From Ursus arctos (Eukaryota > Chordata > Mammalia > Carnivora > Ursidae), in contig NW_026622985.1 in NCBI RefSeq assembly GCF_023065955.2, forward strand, positions 73,707,931-73,771,930: 64,000 nt of DNA, written 5' to 3'. The translations under genes and the position numbers were made by a program. The notes beneath the pieces are model-generated. The model was given only the letters and a program-made list of their open reading frames with translations. It searched no databases and was not told the origin of the DNA. Numbering within the stretch: the first letter of the stretch is position 1; every line of letters starts with the position of its first letter. Shown piece by piece: positions 43,075 to 55,415 of this stretch.

Positions 43075-44583
43075 AAATCAATTACCAAAAGAAGTTAGGA
43101 ATACTCTTTCAGGAGAGGTGGGTGCTGGGAAGCAAAAAACAGTTTCCATATAGGGTTCATCTTCTTCTGTGATTACCTCTTCCAGGTTCTAGAACTTTAA
43201 ACCTGAGATGGCTATGAAATGCCTACCTCCTCATGGACCCCATCCACTTCTCTAACTGCATATGAACTACTTTTATTTAGATAACTCTCTGTCACATTCA
43301 ACATCTTTAATGTCAAACTCATTATTTCTTGCCCCCTCTTGACTTCCCACAACCTTCCACCAATTAGTCAAGGACCTTGGGTGCAAGAAATAGAAATGAA
43401 TTCTGGCTAACCTGAGCAGGAAATGAACTTATTTAAAACATATCTGGTAACTTACAGAATTGAGCTATCGAGGGAAGACTAAAGAACCAGAAAACAGACA
43501 GGAATCAAAGGACGTGGAAGAAGCCACAGTGTCACACCATGAGACTGGGTGCGACTCCTGACACCATCACTCCTGTTGCCACTGGACACACTCTCTTGTC
43601 CAGATCCCCCTCTTCCAGATCCTACAGGCTGCTGCGTCTGCCACTGCTTCATTCCAATAAATGAATTCAACACTGTCACTTCTTATTCATATCATTTGCT
43701 CCCAAATCAAAATCTTGGGGTGAGACATGCAGTTGGCCAAGTTTAGATCACATGTCCTCGTTCAATTTATCAAACAGATGGAATAGGAGTATCTGGCATT
43801 CCTAGCAGAGGAACTCTCCTAAATGAGAAAAGATTGAGTAACAGGTGGTGAAAGAAATGACAGATGTCTCCAATTCTGGTATTTTGTTGAACCTTACAGC
43901 AGGAAGACAGCTACTGGTTCTGTATAAGTAAGTGTGTTCTCATACCTATAGCTCTCCAAAAACAGACTTAAAAAGGCCCCCTCTGGAAGCAACATGTTTG
44001 CCTTTAAAGTATCCAAAGCATAGACCAGTTGACCACTTGGTGGCAAAATGAAAAATAATTCAGGCATCACAAGCTTGGGTGGACCCAATGACTTTTAAAA
44101 ACCTCACTCATCTATATGCTGTAAAGAAATGAAGGGTTAGAAGGATATCCCACTCTCTTTTCCTACTAGATGCAATACTCTTACTTTCACTGTCAGTGTG
44201 TGTGTAAATACCAAGGAACAAAAATTCAGGACATTAGAAGTCTGATTTGAAGGGCATAAGATCCTGTGAGCCCTCCCTTTTCCAGATGACACAGGGCCTG
44301 CCCCACTGTTGGCTACTCAGCCCAAGGTTTAAAAGGGCTCTGAGCCAAAGCAGATTTGAAGGATCAGACCCACAGCTTGCCATCCAATTCCTGTCTAGTC
44401 TACTATACTTCTTGAGTTCACGTCCGTCTAGATCTTAGTTTCTTTAAGTGTCACTGATTGTGTGGGCACATTGTAGGGGCTTATGATCCCCTCCCCCATT
44501 TTTACCAGGGCTCACTGCCCTTACTAACATCAGCCACCTTCATGTTTCTTTCATTCCTCTCCTGTCACTACTTTTCCTTATAC

Positions 44584-44772
44584 TAGTGATTCTCAAACTT
44601 GAGTGTGCGGTGCAATGTTCTGGAAGGCTTGTGAAAGCATGGCTTGCTGGCTCCAGCCCATTTCTGACTCAGTAGGACTCAGGTGGGGCCCAAGACTGTG
44701 CATGTCTAATCAGTTTCCTGGTGATGCTGATCCCTGGCCTCTGGTCCGGGAACTGTACTTTGAGAACCATAG
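44584..44772 (+). mobile_element. MER5A-type hAT-Charlie DNA transposon relic
   Basis: TAGTGATTCTCAAACTTGAG start, GGTGGGGCCCAAGACTGTGC, CCTGGTGATGCTGATCCC, TTTGAGAACCATAG end. The 189-bp length is that of MER5A as I recall it. Near-matching 8-bp flanks (CCTTATAC / CTTTTTAC). Confidence 0.85.
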
Positions 44773-46324
44773 CTTTTTACCATCCCTGAGCTTATGCCCT
44801 TTCTTTCTCATGTAGAAAGCACCTGCTTTTAGTAGCTCAGGTGCCTGCTCTTTTCAATACAGTTCTTCTGTGGCCCATTTATTTGCGTGATAGGAATGCC
44901 TGTTTCTTTACCTTTCAAAGCACTCTCTTGGCGTGTGTGAAAACACAAGTTTCTAGGTAATGTCACCAGGGAGACAGTTTTCCAGGGAACAAAATAAATC
45001 CCTTCTATGGTGCTTCCTATAACTTGACTTTCAGTCGTATATTGATCATTCTGTATTCTTTATGGCACAAATGTGGTTTTATTGTTTTTCTTAACGTTTT
45101 CTAACCTTTTCTACAAGTGATTCTGAACAATAAAGGTTTTTTGGTGTTTTATCTTGAATTCTCCAATACTGTCAAAGGCATTTATGTTTTGCACATGTAA
45201 CATATTATATCAGATTATTCCAATAATTATTTTGATAACATAAATTATGTTTTTTAGTTTTATTTGCCCTTGTTAAACATAATTGAAACCTATGAAAACA
45301 AAAAGGAACAAAACAAAACAAATAGGAAAACTTCACCAAATACCAGATAAAAGACACATTATAGAAAGTAGTATATTTTGGATAAAAACTTTAAGAATCC
45401 AGTAAGTGCTTGTTTTTCTTATTTTGTTTTGTTTGTTGTAACCATTTTGGTAGGAGCAACTTCTAAAAGCAAAAGTACACTTCTTTTTGTCAAATTTTGA
45501 AACTTCTAACTTGTTCAGTAATGACACTAAAGGCTGTGCTCATTAATGGACCCGATTCATGTTTGGTGACACATTACTATATGAATATATTCAAATAATC
45601 TCTATCCCACTCCTCCTACTATTCAGTCATGAAAGAGTGATGATATGCTTAGGAATCATTTGACCAATCTGCACGTCATTAGAAAGTCCTTGTCTTAGAA
45701 ATTCATCGGCTCTGCACTCCAGTTTCCTTCTCGTTCACTCTATCCCGGATCTCGAGAGTCCTTACCGGAGATCACAACACATCCACTGCCTACTTCTGTC
45801 CTCTGTATGATTAACTGCCACCAACTCTAAAGTTTCTAAGTTATTTTTTCTTTCTTTTTCTTCTTTTATAGTATTTGGATTGGGAGGAAATAAAGTTTTT
45901 ATTATTCAGAAAAAGTCTTAAAATATTTTAAGATTGGAATTTATAAAGTCCAACATTTCTTTTGATTCTGGCTTTCACTAAAATCACTTGTGTTTCATTT
46001 GTAAAATGTCTACGTGGTCTCTTTGAGAATCAAACCAAAGTATGATTTCATGTATTTGTGGCTTTTATAAAGTCCATGCTATACAGAGTCATCCAAGTTG
46101 TTAGAAACACTGTCACGTACGTAGCTATTTTCACAAATCAACATCCGTCTTATTAAATCAGTTGAGTGAATCTGATTTTTTCACTTCAGAATGCTAATCG
46201 AGTGAACACAATCTACCTACCACCTTGGCCAATAGGTCCTCTTTGAGTGAATGGTATTTTTTTAAAACCACTAGACATTCCGCCACAAGACCACATTTTT
46301 CACAATGTTATTCAATGATACACA

Positions 46325-46540
46325 GGGAGTAGGTGTGGCATCAGAAGACCTGGGTTTTTGTGCTGGGTCAATCATTGTTATCTCAGTGACATTGAGATGC
46401 CACTTAACGTCTCAGAAAATTGCTACAATCTGTAAAATGGAGATAATAGTATTTGTCCCAACCTATTTCACTGGGTTATTGTTAAGAATAAAATGCCAGT
46501 CGATAGAAAAGCCTTTTGTAAATTAGAAGTTATTATTGAG
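46325..46540 (+). repeat. MIR SINE (ancient)
   Basis: GGCATCAGAAGACCTGGGTT, CCACTTAACGTCTCAGAAAA, CTGTAAAATGGAGATAATAG, TCACTGGGTTATTGTTAAGA are in MIR order. Confidence 0.75.
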
Positions 46541-47788
46541 ATGAGAGATATTGCATTATATTCATTTATATGTTAGGCATACTGATAATTTTAAATGATC
46601 CCATTTATTCTTTTGGGGGGGTTTCAGTTAAACATTATATTCTGGTATCATGTTCTACCAGAAGAAAAGCTGCTGTTTTCTTTGATAATAAACTGAACTC
46701 TGTAACCAAACTGGACGAGCCTGTGTTGTAAAACAGCTCATGATGATAGTCTCTCTGACAGTTCCAAGGAGATGTTTATCTTTGAATTTTAAGAGGTGAA
46801 ATTATTTTGGTTCCTTTTATCTTTAGAGAAATTCCATGTTTCCTCTTCCTTGTAAAGTTAAGAATCACGTAGTAAAAAAAATATATACAATAAGCTATGA
46901 CATTTCCCTAAATGCTATAGGAAATAAATGTAGAAAAAGGTTCTTTAATGTAAAAATTCCTAAGTGTTAACAGATCATGAAAATCAGCAACAACTGTTGT
47001 GCTTCGGATCATGAACTACAAGGAGAGGGCAGATAATTCCACAGAGATGAAAAGAGTGCGTCTGGTGTTTGAGGTGTGGCCACATCTGACTTTCATGTCC
47101 TTTGGGGACACGACACATTTTGTGGAAGAAGAAAGTTCACGCAGCTGCCTTCGCTAATCAGTCAATATGGCCCAGCCCCTCAGGGAGGAAGGCAGAGGCA
47201 GCTACACCCTGAGACCCACCAATCTTGCTGATTAACAGCGAATATGTTAGTAAAGTCACCCTCTAAGTCTGTCTAGTCCATCAGGCCTAGAAATGTAATT
47301 TAGATGATTATCTCCATGCCCATTAAACCTTGTGACCTGTTGCAGTTCGTTTGAAGTCTGCCTGCTTACACTTGCTAATAGGAAAAAAAGAAGGATTAAC
47401 TCAGAGGTCATGAAATCAGAGTGCAGCCAGGATGATGATGGCAAAAGAGCATAAGAAACTTTCCTCTGCCCCCGTAGGAAAGAGGAAGAACCTTAAGAAT
47501 AAGGGGCTGTCAACAGAATTCATTTCTTTATGGAAAAAGGAGTCCTTTGGAATGTAACCAAGAGTGAATCCTTCACCCTCCACTAGTTTCTGCCTGTTCG
47601 TTTAATTTATAGACATCATATTCTAGCAAGGTGGGATATCAGGTTTAAGATCATGGGATTGTTGAAAAGGATCATGGCAGAGAGTCTGATTGGGAAACTT
47701 AATGCAGATAATAGATCTGCATCTATAGTTATTTGAGGCAGATGCCTTCACAGATCTGGGATCTGTTATAGAAGTTAATTTGATGTGA

Positions 47789-47982
47789 GGGGCGCCTGGG
47801 TAGCACAGTCGTTAGGCGTCTGCCTTCGGCTCAGGGTGTGATCCCGGTATTCCAGGATCGAGTCCCACATTGGGCTCCTCTGCTGGGAGTCTGCTTCTTC
47901 CTCTCCCACTGTCCCTGCTTGTGTTCCCTCTCTCACTGGCTGTCTCTGTCAAATAAATAAATAAATAATCTTTAAAAAAAAA
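47789..47982 (+). mobile_element. SINEC
   Basis: GGGGCGCCTGGGTAGCACAG head, AAATAAATAAATAAATAATC and poly-A. 18-bp target repeats at 47771-47788 and 47983-48000 with one mismatch. Confidence 0.96.
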
Positions 47983-47997
47983 GAGGTTAATTTGATG

Positions 47998-48054
47998 TGA
48001 AAGAACCTACTAGAAAACTTAAACAATTTTAAGGTATGAAAGAACCTACTAGAA
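47998..48054 (+). repeat. 18-bp direct repeat pair
   Basis: TGAAAGAACCTACTAGAA occurs at 47998-48015 and 48037-48054, separated by 21 nt. Confidence 0.9.
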
Positions 48055-48439
48055 CCCAGTAGTTATAGTTCACCTCAAGAGTCTATTGCTTTTAAACTTG
48101 CAAGAGCTAAGCTCAGGTCCTGAGGTCCTTGCTCGATGCAGCTTCTCTGTGTATGCAGAGTACGTCATTACTGGCATACTTTTTAGACACCATAATAGCA
48201 TATGTATTTATTACTGGTCAGAGTTTTTAATATGTGGAGAGAGTTTCTTGAATAAAAGCTATTTATTAGCTGACCTCTACCAATTGGATATTTAAACTTT
48301 CACTTAATGAAAATCTGAAATGAATTCTTAAAATTCACAGTTCTTAAAACATTAGTGGGACGACTATTTCAAAAGTCGTCTTCCCCATCCAAAGGATCAA
48401 CATTCTGGATTCTCTTAACACACTTAAAACATGATTTTA

Positions 48440-48657
48440 GGGGTGCCTGGGTGCCTCAGTCATTAAGCGTCTGCCTTCGGCCCAGGGCGTGATCCCAGGG
48501 TCCTGGGATCGAGCCCTGCATCAGGCTCCATGCTCTGCTGGGAGCCTGCTTCTTCCTCTCCCACTCCCTTTTTTGTGTTCCCTCTCTTGCTGGCTGTCTC
48601 TCGCTGTCAAATAAATAAATAAAATCTTAAAAAAAATAAAATTTATAAAAATTAAAT
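48440..48657 (+). mobile_element. SINEC
   Basis: GGGTGCCTGGGTGCCTCAGT head, AAATAAATAAATAAAATC then an A/T tail. Perfect 14-bp target repeats AAAACATGATTTTA at 48426-48439 and 48658-48671. Confidence 0.96.
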
Positions 48658-49323
48658 AAAACATGATTTTAATTGTCAAAACAAGTTCCTACATGATTTT
48701 TTGGAAACAAGACTATTTGTGAAGCTAGTCATTTTAATATGACAAACTCTACAAATGTTTCATGGTCATAAGAAGTGGGAAAATCAAGCTGAAGTTTAAA
48801 AGCTTAACTAGGTCTTTTTTATTTTCTAAATTTGTAATGGCTTAATATAATTGAAATTAATGTCCAATGCAACATCAGTGTATGTACACATATTTGCAAA
48901 ACTCTCTGGTGAAACAGCTTTAAAATTACAATGATTTTTAAAAATATGAAATGCAACTGATACACAGGTCAAAATGCATGTATGAATGAATATTTGTTGA
49001 ATGAATAAGTTTCAACATTAAATAGATTTCAAGTCATCACATTTTATAAAACTGTCAAACAAATGAACAAGCTGCCTATAGCTTTCACACATAAGTTAAA
49101 ATTAGCTTTAATCATATTCCTAATAAAGTGTTAAAATGGCTGTAAAAGTAAAATAAATTTATTAAGTTCTATAAGGAAGGTAATTATATAAAATTAACTT
49201 TAATTAAGAAAAAGCAACTTTATTATTTATACTTTTGAAATTTTTGGTCCCATTTATTTTTTTAAATGTATTTTTGTTCTTAAATACAGTTTTCTATTTT
49301 ATATAAAGAACAGGATAGCACTG

Positions 49324-49485
49324 GGGCACCTGGGTGGTTCAGTTGGTCAAATGTTTGCCTGTGGCTCAGGTCATGATCCCAGAACTCTGGGATCCAGCCA
49401 GCAGGGAGCCTGCTTCTTCCTCTGACCCCCCTTTCCCCTGCCCCCATGCTTGCTCTTTTTCAAATAAATAAATCTTAAAAAAAAA
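49324..49485 (+). mobile_element. Older SINEC
   Basis: GGGCACCTGGGTGGTTCAGT head, CTCAGGTCATGATCCCAGAA, TTTTTCAAATAAATAAATC and A-tail. Internally shortened; target repeats not clear. Confidence 0.92.
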
Positions 49486-49974
49486 AACCAGTATAACATT
49501 GAATTAGATTTAGTTTTCTTAGAAGGTAGCAGATAACCCGAGCTTCCTTGTTTTCATAAAGCTTGGATAAAATGTTTGATCAAAATATCATTTTCCAAAA
49601 TATATATATGATTTTCATTTTTTAATTAGCTGCCAGAATTTAAACATCAAAAGATTCACATGAAAATCTGAATTTTCGTTCCTGGTCATGATCTGGCAAT
49701 CCCAGGTGTATCTTCCCAGATGACAACTATTACCATCACCTGATTTACTCTCTATTTAGTTATAACCTAACTAACCTATAACCATTTTATACTCTCCATT
49801 TTTTTACCATACCTGTGAGCATTCCATGTGAGCCTCTGACCCACGGCAGTTCGCAGAAAACGGCCTAAATTTAGGAATTAATCAAGTCAGGTTGATGGAG
49901 GGAATTGATTTTTTTCCAGTCATTTGTTTCCATGTTTCCAAATTAAATAATCATTTATCCCATTCTTCTCATCT

Positions 49975-50095
49975 CCCTGTGATAATGCCTCATGTAAAAC
50001 TCAGTAAGGACAGGGATTCTTGTCTGTTGTGTTCACTCCCAAATCCAGTGCCTGAGTAGATGCTTAATAAACATGTGTTGGTTGAATGAAATTAG
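49975..50095 (+). repeat. L2 LINE 3' end
   Basis: AACTCAGTAAGGACAGGGAT, CCAAATCCAGTGCCTGAGTA, TGCTTAATAAACATGTGTTG match the LINE-2 3' terminus. Confidence 0.75.
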
Positions 50096-50211
50096 ATCTT
50101 CCATTAAAGGAAGCTACTTACTGGCCACAGGGGGGAAAAAGTCATTTTCATGGAATTTTTCATTTAAACAAGAATATCAAATATAATGCGGTCCCTGAGA
50201 AATTAATGACT

Positions 50212-50310
50212 GCTGTTCTAAATTCATTATTCTTGTATCCCAGTGCCTGACAAATGCCTGACACATGACGGACATCCAATAAATGTTTGTTGAATAAATG
50301 AATGAATGAT
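50212..50310 (+). repeat. L2 LINE 3' end
   Basis: TATCCCAGTGCCTGACAAAT, CATCCAATAAATGTTTGTTG, then a (TGAA)n end typical of LINE-2. Confidence 0.75.
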
Positions 50311-50639
50311 CTCATCCATCTGTGGTGAATACGTCCAGAGAGGAAGAGGGACAGCCAAAGCGATGCTTTTCATTCTGTGTTCAGGAGAATAGTGCTGAGA
50401 TGTGATTTCTCCTGGGCATTGGTAAACTGATTCTGAGTTAATATCCAAGATAGATTCAATTTTTTTTACAACATTAAAAGAATTGCATTTGAAATTTCTT
50501 TCTTTTCCCCATTAAGGATGGTTCCACTAAAACAAATGATTTTATCACTGTCTGTGGGGAGATATCATTTTCTCCATTGACCCCCACCATAACCTATGCT
50601 TTCCTATTTTACACTGACCACACCTTAGTGGCACTTGTA

Positions 50640-50765
50640 TTTACAGCCATATCTCCCCAATCATATTTCTCCCTTGTCTTGATTATCCCTGCTACCCTGC
50701 AAAATACAGTGGTGCAAGGTTGTTGTCCAGCAAACGTGTGTTGAATGAGTGTATGAGTGTTGCAG
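50640..50765 (+). repeat. L2 LINE 3' end
   Basis: TACCCTGCAAAATACAGTGG, CAGCAAACGTGTGTTGAATG: a third LINE-2-like 3' end within about 0.8 kb. Confidence 0.55.
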
Positions 50766-50859
50766 AATAAATCCATTTGAGTAATATACATAGTTTTCAG
50801 AATGAGTAACTTAATTCATCAAAGCTGATCAAATGCCCTGTATTTAGGAGCATGAGACA

Positions 50860-50990
50860 CATTATCAGAAAATCTACATTCTTGATATTCTTCTGTGACT
50901 TTAAGCAGGTGGCTGTACCTCTCTGAGCCCTGGTTTTATCATTTATGAGGAGTAGATAACCTTCATAGGCCCCCTCACCATAGGTCCCAT
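50860..50990 (+). repeat. MIR fragment
   Basis: CTGTGACTTTAAGCAGGTGG, CCTCTCTGAGCCCTGGTTTT, TCATTTATGAGGAGTAGATA match the MIR core. Confidence 0.65.
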
Positions 50991-51167
50991 TCTGCTTGGG
51001 GAAAAAAAGGTCTTTTGTGCTTCTTTATATAAATTTACACTTTTCGATTCATTATCAATTGACACACTACCTCAACAATTACAATTAAATAAACTTTACG
51101 GTAATATATATAAAGTGCTGAAAACAGGGCCCAACAAAGTAATAGCCACTCCATAAAGGTTAACAAT

Positions 51168-51201
51168 TATTATTGTTATTATTATTATTATTATTATTAT
51201 A
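51168..51201 (+). repeat. (ATT)n microsatellite
   Basis: About 11 ATT units with one interruption, directly after a MIR-like 3' end (51110-51165). Confidence 0.9.
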
Positions 51202-52935
51202 ATGAATTAGATACAGTTGGATTAAAATAGGCACAATCCTTGTCCTCGTAGGACTCAGAGTCTAGCGGGAAAACCTAATGTTCAATTAATAACTATACAA
51301 ATAATAAATTAATATATAATCATCATAAGTACTATGATGGGAAAGTACAACGTGTAATGAAAAATGAGTTTCCATCCTTCCTTAAAATTCAAAAGATGAG
51401 AGCTTTATGCCTCTCAAATTAATATTGCCTACCAACATAGGTTTTCATCATTGTTAAATGATTTTATAAAGTGTTAAAGACTTTCTAATATACTCAGTAG
51501 ATGTTAATCTCCCTCTACCAGTTAAATTTAGAAGAACTCCTATACCAAAACATTAAAATTACTCAAACTTAAGTAACTGTTTTTCTTCAATACATCTTTA
51601 CATATTTTCCAATGGACTGGGTTTGTTTTAACTGATAGTAGAAATAATACTTCAGATTATCAAATGAAAAAAGTAATGTCTAAATTTAGAGAAACTCATA
51701 AGCTTAATTTGTGATCACTTGTGTGTCCATTAGCTAGTAAATTTTCCCTGATGAAAAATAGCTGTATCTTTATTAGCAACATGCCATATTCCAAATTCTG
51801 CTGTTTTTCAATGATTGTAGACTTCATTGGAAGCAAGAATTTTAAAAATATATAGTTTCATATCCATCCATAATATCTCCTGAGCCTGCCTTCAAAGTAA
51901 TGTTTTATACAACTAACACATGGTATTTAATATAATATAATCTTTTTGGACTTTCTTTGTAAATGTCATTCAATATAAGAAAATAATGCTGTGAAATTTT
52001 CTGAAAATCTGAATATTTCATTTTCCAAACTTTTCCTAATATCCCATAAATATATCTTGTGTATTCTTACCACAATGGATAAAATAGTGTTTCTTAGTGT
52101 TTTTAAGGCTCTCATTGCCTAAGAATTGGGGTATTTCTATTTACCCTTCCTAAATTAAAATGCATTCATTATATAATCAACGGATATTTATTATTAAATT
52201 GACTTCTAAGGGGCCAATAATACATTTCCTACTATCATTATGACCTTAGAATTTGGAATCAGAAAGCCTAGGTTTGAGTCCCTTTCTCTTTTAAACATCT
52301 ATTTATTTACACCCTTCTCTGAAAAGGAAGGCTTTGAGGTGGCTTGCAGTGAAGGCTATACAAAAATAGAGTGGCAAATAGAGCTGGAAGGAGGGAAAGG
52401 TTAAATAATTTGTCAAGGTCAAACAGCTAGTAATTCGCAGACCATATCCCCACGTAAGCCCCAGTCCTTTTTGCGCACTGAGGAGAGTGATTACATCTAC
52501 CACGGAGAGGGCTGTGCTGGATGGGTGGAAATCAGTATCTTATGGATTGAATGTTTGGAGACATATATATGCAGATTTACAAATAACTATAAATCTAGTG
52601 CTTAATTCACAATACTAGGCAAGTATTGAAAACCAAGAATATTTTTCTTTTATCTCACGGTTTTATCAATTCTGCGCAGACTGAAATACTCTTAATGTTT
52701 TTTTCTTGAATTTTTTTCACTATTTCGAGTTGGAACTATACTGGAGGTTTTTTCTTCTTTTGCTTTAATATAGTTAATAAATCTATGAAATTTAAAGATT
52801 ACGGAAAGTTGCTTTCACATAAAAAGGTATAGTGATGTTGGTGTCAAAAACTATCTTAACAAATATGATATATATCTTTTCAGAATTTTGATTTATATGC
52901 CTGTCTGTTTAAAATATAAGGAAGACCTATCATAA

Positions 52936-52978
52936 GTGGATGGATGGATGGGTGGATGGATGGGTGGATGGATGGATG

Positions 52979-53019
<41 letters not shown>
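52936..53019 (+). repeat. (GGAT)n then (AGAT)n compound microsatellite
   Basis: About 11 GGAT/GGGT units followed by about 10 ATAG units; likely length-polymorphic. Confidence 0.95.
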
Positions 53020-53484
53020 CTTAGTTTAAACACCTGAATAGCTTAGGGTTTTGTACTATGTCTTGGTTTGCTCAAAGTCAAGTACCAAACAGAAAATAAT
53101 CTATGATAACGTGGATTAAATGCACATAACCCATTACTCAATGTATTGACAGATCCAGCTGGCTCTATCAGGTTAAGAAGAATAATCTAGATTTATTATT
53201 AAAGGATTTATAAGTCTCTAGTGATTAATAATTTTAAACTTTGTACAAATGAAAATGGGTCTAGATTAAATATATATATGTATTACACACACACTGCCCT
53301 ATGATTGTGATCTTTATTCATGTGTGTATATATTTTGAATCTCCACCAATTTTGAATCAACCAGTGTCTGTGAGGCAGAGATCACTCTGGGGGGGGGGAG
53401 GGGCTGGAAGGAGCTTTACATCTTCCCTCATCATTTAGCTCAGTGACATGCAGTTGTTCGGAAGGGCCGTAACAACGCATAAAA

Positions 53485-53690
53485 TAATAGTGTTTTACAT
53501 GTTGATACTCATTTAATCATCACACCAGCCCTGTGAAACAGATATTATTATTAATACCCCTATTTTGTAGTTATAAAAACTGAGGCACAGGGCTGTTAAG
53601 TATCTCGCTGAGATTACACGGGATAGTGGAGCTGGGACTCAAACGCAGTTTGGTTCCAAAGTCTTGTATCCTCAACTATTCTTCCTTTCT
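53485..53690 (-). repeat. MIR SINE (ancient)
   Basis: ACTCATTTAATCATCACACC, AAAACTGAGGCACAGGGCTG, GGAGCTGGGACTCAAACGCA, TTGGTTCCAAAGTCTTGTAT are the antisense MIR core, well preserved. Confidence 0.85.
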
Positions 53691-54036
53691 GGCTTAGCTA
53701 AAAGCCATCAGGGTTATTACTGCAGTGACATTTTTGTTTCTTGGATTCAAATATGAATATTTCAAGAAAGCTGCAAAATTAAAGATGAATTATCTCTAAA
53801 ATGAAGGCCTAGTTTTTAAGTTAAAATAAATGTTGAAGTAACGGCTATCATATTTTGGAACTTGTCCGCATGACATGGCTGTTTACCCAGCGTAGGGAGA
53901 GTGATAGAGGCAGGCTGAGGCTGGCACCCAAGTGAGCCAACAGAGTGAGACTGAAGCTGGGAAGCAGTTCTCGATAACAATAGATTTGTCAGGCAAGGCA
54001 GCCAGCCCATGTGTGATGGTTTATCTGTTTTCCTAG

Positions 54037-54080
54037 AAACGGTGGCAGCAGGGCTACATGAAGCAGCAAGTTGACTTGAG
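54037..54080 (+). other. Candidate cryptic or alternative 44-nt exon
   Basis: Between acceptor TCTGTTTTCCTAG and donor GAG|GTGAGT lies a 44-nt segment open in the CPED1 phase after exon I; it would read KRWQQGYMKQQVDL plus AG. Its length shifts phase from 0 to 2, so joining to the known next segment would break the frame. It could be a poison exon, an alternative end or chance. I know no such segment in CPED1. Confidence 0.2.
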
Positions 54081-54298
54081 GTGAGTGGCCTCCTATGCAG
54101 AGTAGCCTGGAATGAATGACACTGGGTGATTTAGGACAGGCAGGTTGAAACACTTAGAGGACCCTGCCCACAGGAACAGGGTTAGAGCAATAACAGGAAG
54201 TATTCACTAAAAAAACTTCTTAGTGCTAAAGACAAAAGCCTACTGAATAACCCTGAAAGAGAAGGAAATATCTATAAATATTTCATGGTTTGCTTGTT

Positions 54299-54401
54299 TT
54301 CTTCCTTCTTTCCTTTCTTTCTTCCTTCCTTTCTTTTCCTTTCTTTCTTTCTTCCTATCCTTCTTTTTCTTTCTTTCTTTTCCTTTTTTCTTTCTTTTTC
54401 T

Positions 54402-54450
<49 letters not shown>

Positions 54451-54462
54451 TTTCTTTCTCTT
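54299..54462 (+). repeat. (TTTC)n polypyrimidine tract
   Basis: About 160 nt of almost pure T/C, with a regular (CTTT)n core at 54401-54447. The apparent Lys/Arg-rich and Phe/Ser-rich open frames on both strands are artefacts of this tract. Confidence 0.97.
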
Positions 54463-55259
54463 TTAAAATGGTTTTCCAGAGAATCCATAGCTTTTGTAAT
54501 ATCACATTTGGAATATTACAAAAAAAAAAGCATCAGTTGGAATATTGCATTTAGCTTTGGTTTGCTCATTACTAAAAGCACAAACCAATTGGATGGAGTT
54601 CAGAGAAAAGCAAAGAAAACCGTTAAGAGAATGGAAGGACTGATTTATTTGCCATGATTAAAGGAACCAAATATGTCCAAAAGGAGAGGCGAGGGGCATG
54701 ACAACAGCTCACAAATATCTGAAAGATGCAAGGGCTCCTGGAAGAAGACACATTTTTTATCTGCAGAACAGCAAGTGTATCTTGTCTAACAGTTTCGGTT
54801 TAGAAAGAAAAATGGCTACTTTGTGCATTTATAAGGAGAGCAGAAGGAAGGACTCTGATGTAACTTATTGCACACCTTCTCGGCAGATATTCTCCCATTT
54901 TGAAAAAGACAGGGATGAGCTGAAGTGAAATGCAAGTTATTTATATTATCTTCATCATAGGAATTTCTGAAATCCTTGGAAAGGAAGTGTCTATGATTAT
55001 AGTGAATAGAAGTGCTCCAAAGAATAGAAGGATTGGTAGCTTTGAGGTAAATCTGTCGTGTGTTGATCTGTAGCTGTAGCTACTTCTATTTACTATCCAG
55101 GAAGGGAGAGGATCCTGGCAACGAGGTGCTTGTTATGAGTAGCAAGGAAGGGTGGCGGCTCATGGTTTTCTCTTTGGGCTGATTTGTTGGTTTTCATGGA
55201 GAGTGTCCCTGGGATTTAGATGCATCAGGACCAAATTATGTTCTAGCTATTTTCCCTTT

Positions 55260-55415
55260 AGTAGAATGGCTTCCTAGTGAGAGAGATATGGGTTCCTCTC
55301 TTGGCTCTGTCAATTGCTTCTTAAAATGGGAACAATAAAATCTTACCTTCCTAACAGCAGGGATCAAATGGAATACGGGCTGTGTGTCAAGTTGTCCCGC
55401 TGATAGAAGGTGCTG
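55260..55415 (+). repeat. Probable MIR fragment
   Basis: GTTCCTCTCTTGGCTCTGTC, TTAAAATGGGAACAATAAAA, AGGGATCAAATGGAATACGG resemble the MIR core and 3' half. Confidence 0.5.

Noticed and set aside
54240..54505. Lys/Arg-rich open frames on the minus strand and a Phe/Ser-rich frame on the plus strand
   Set aside because: They are direct translations of the (TTTC)n/(GAAA)n tract.
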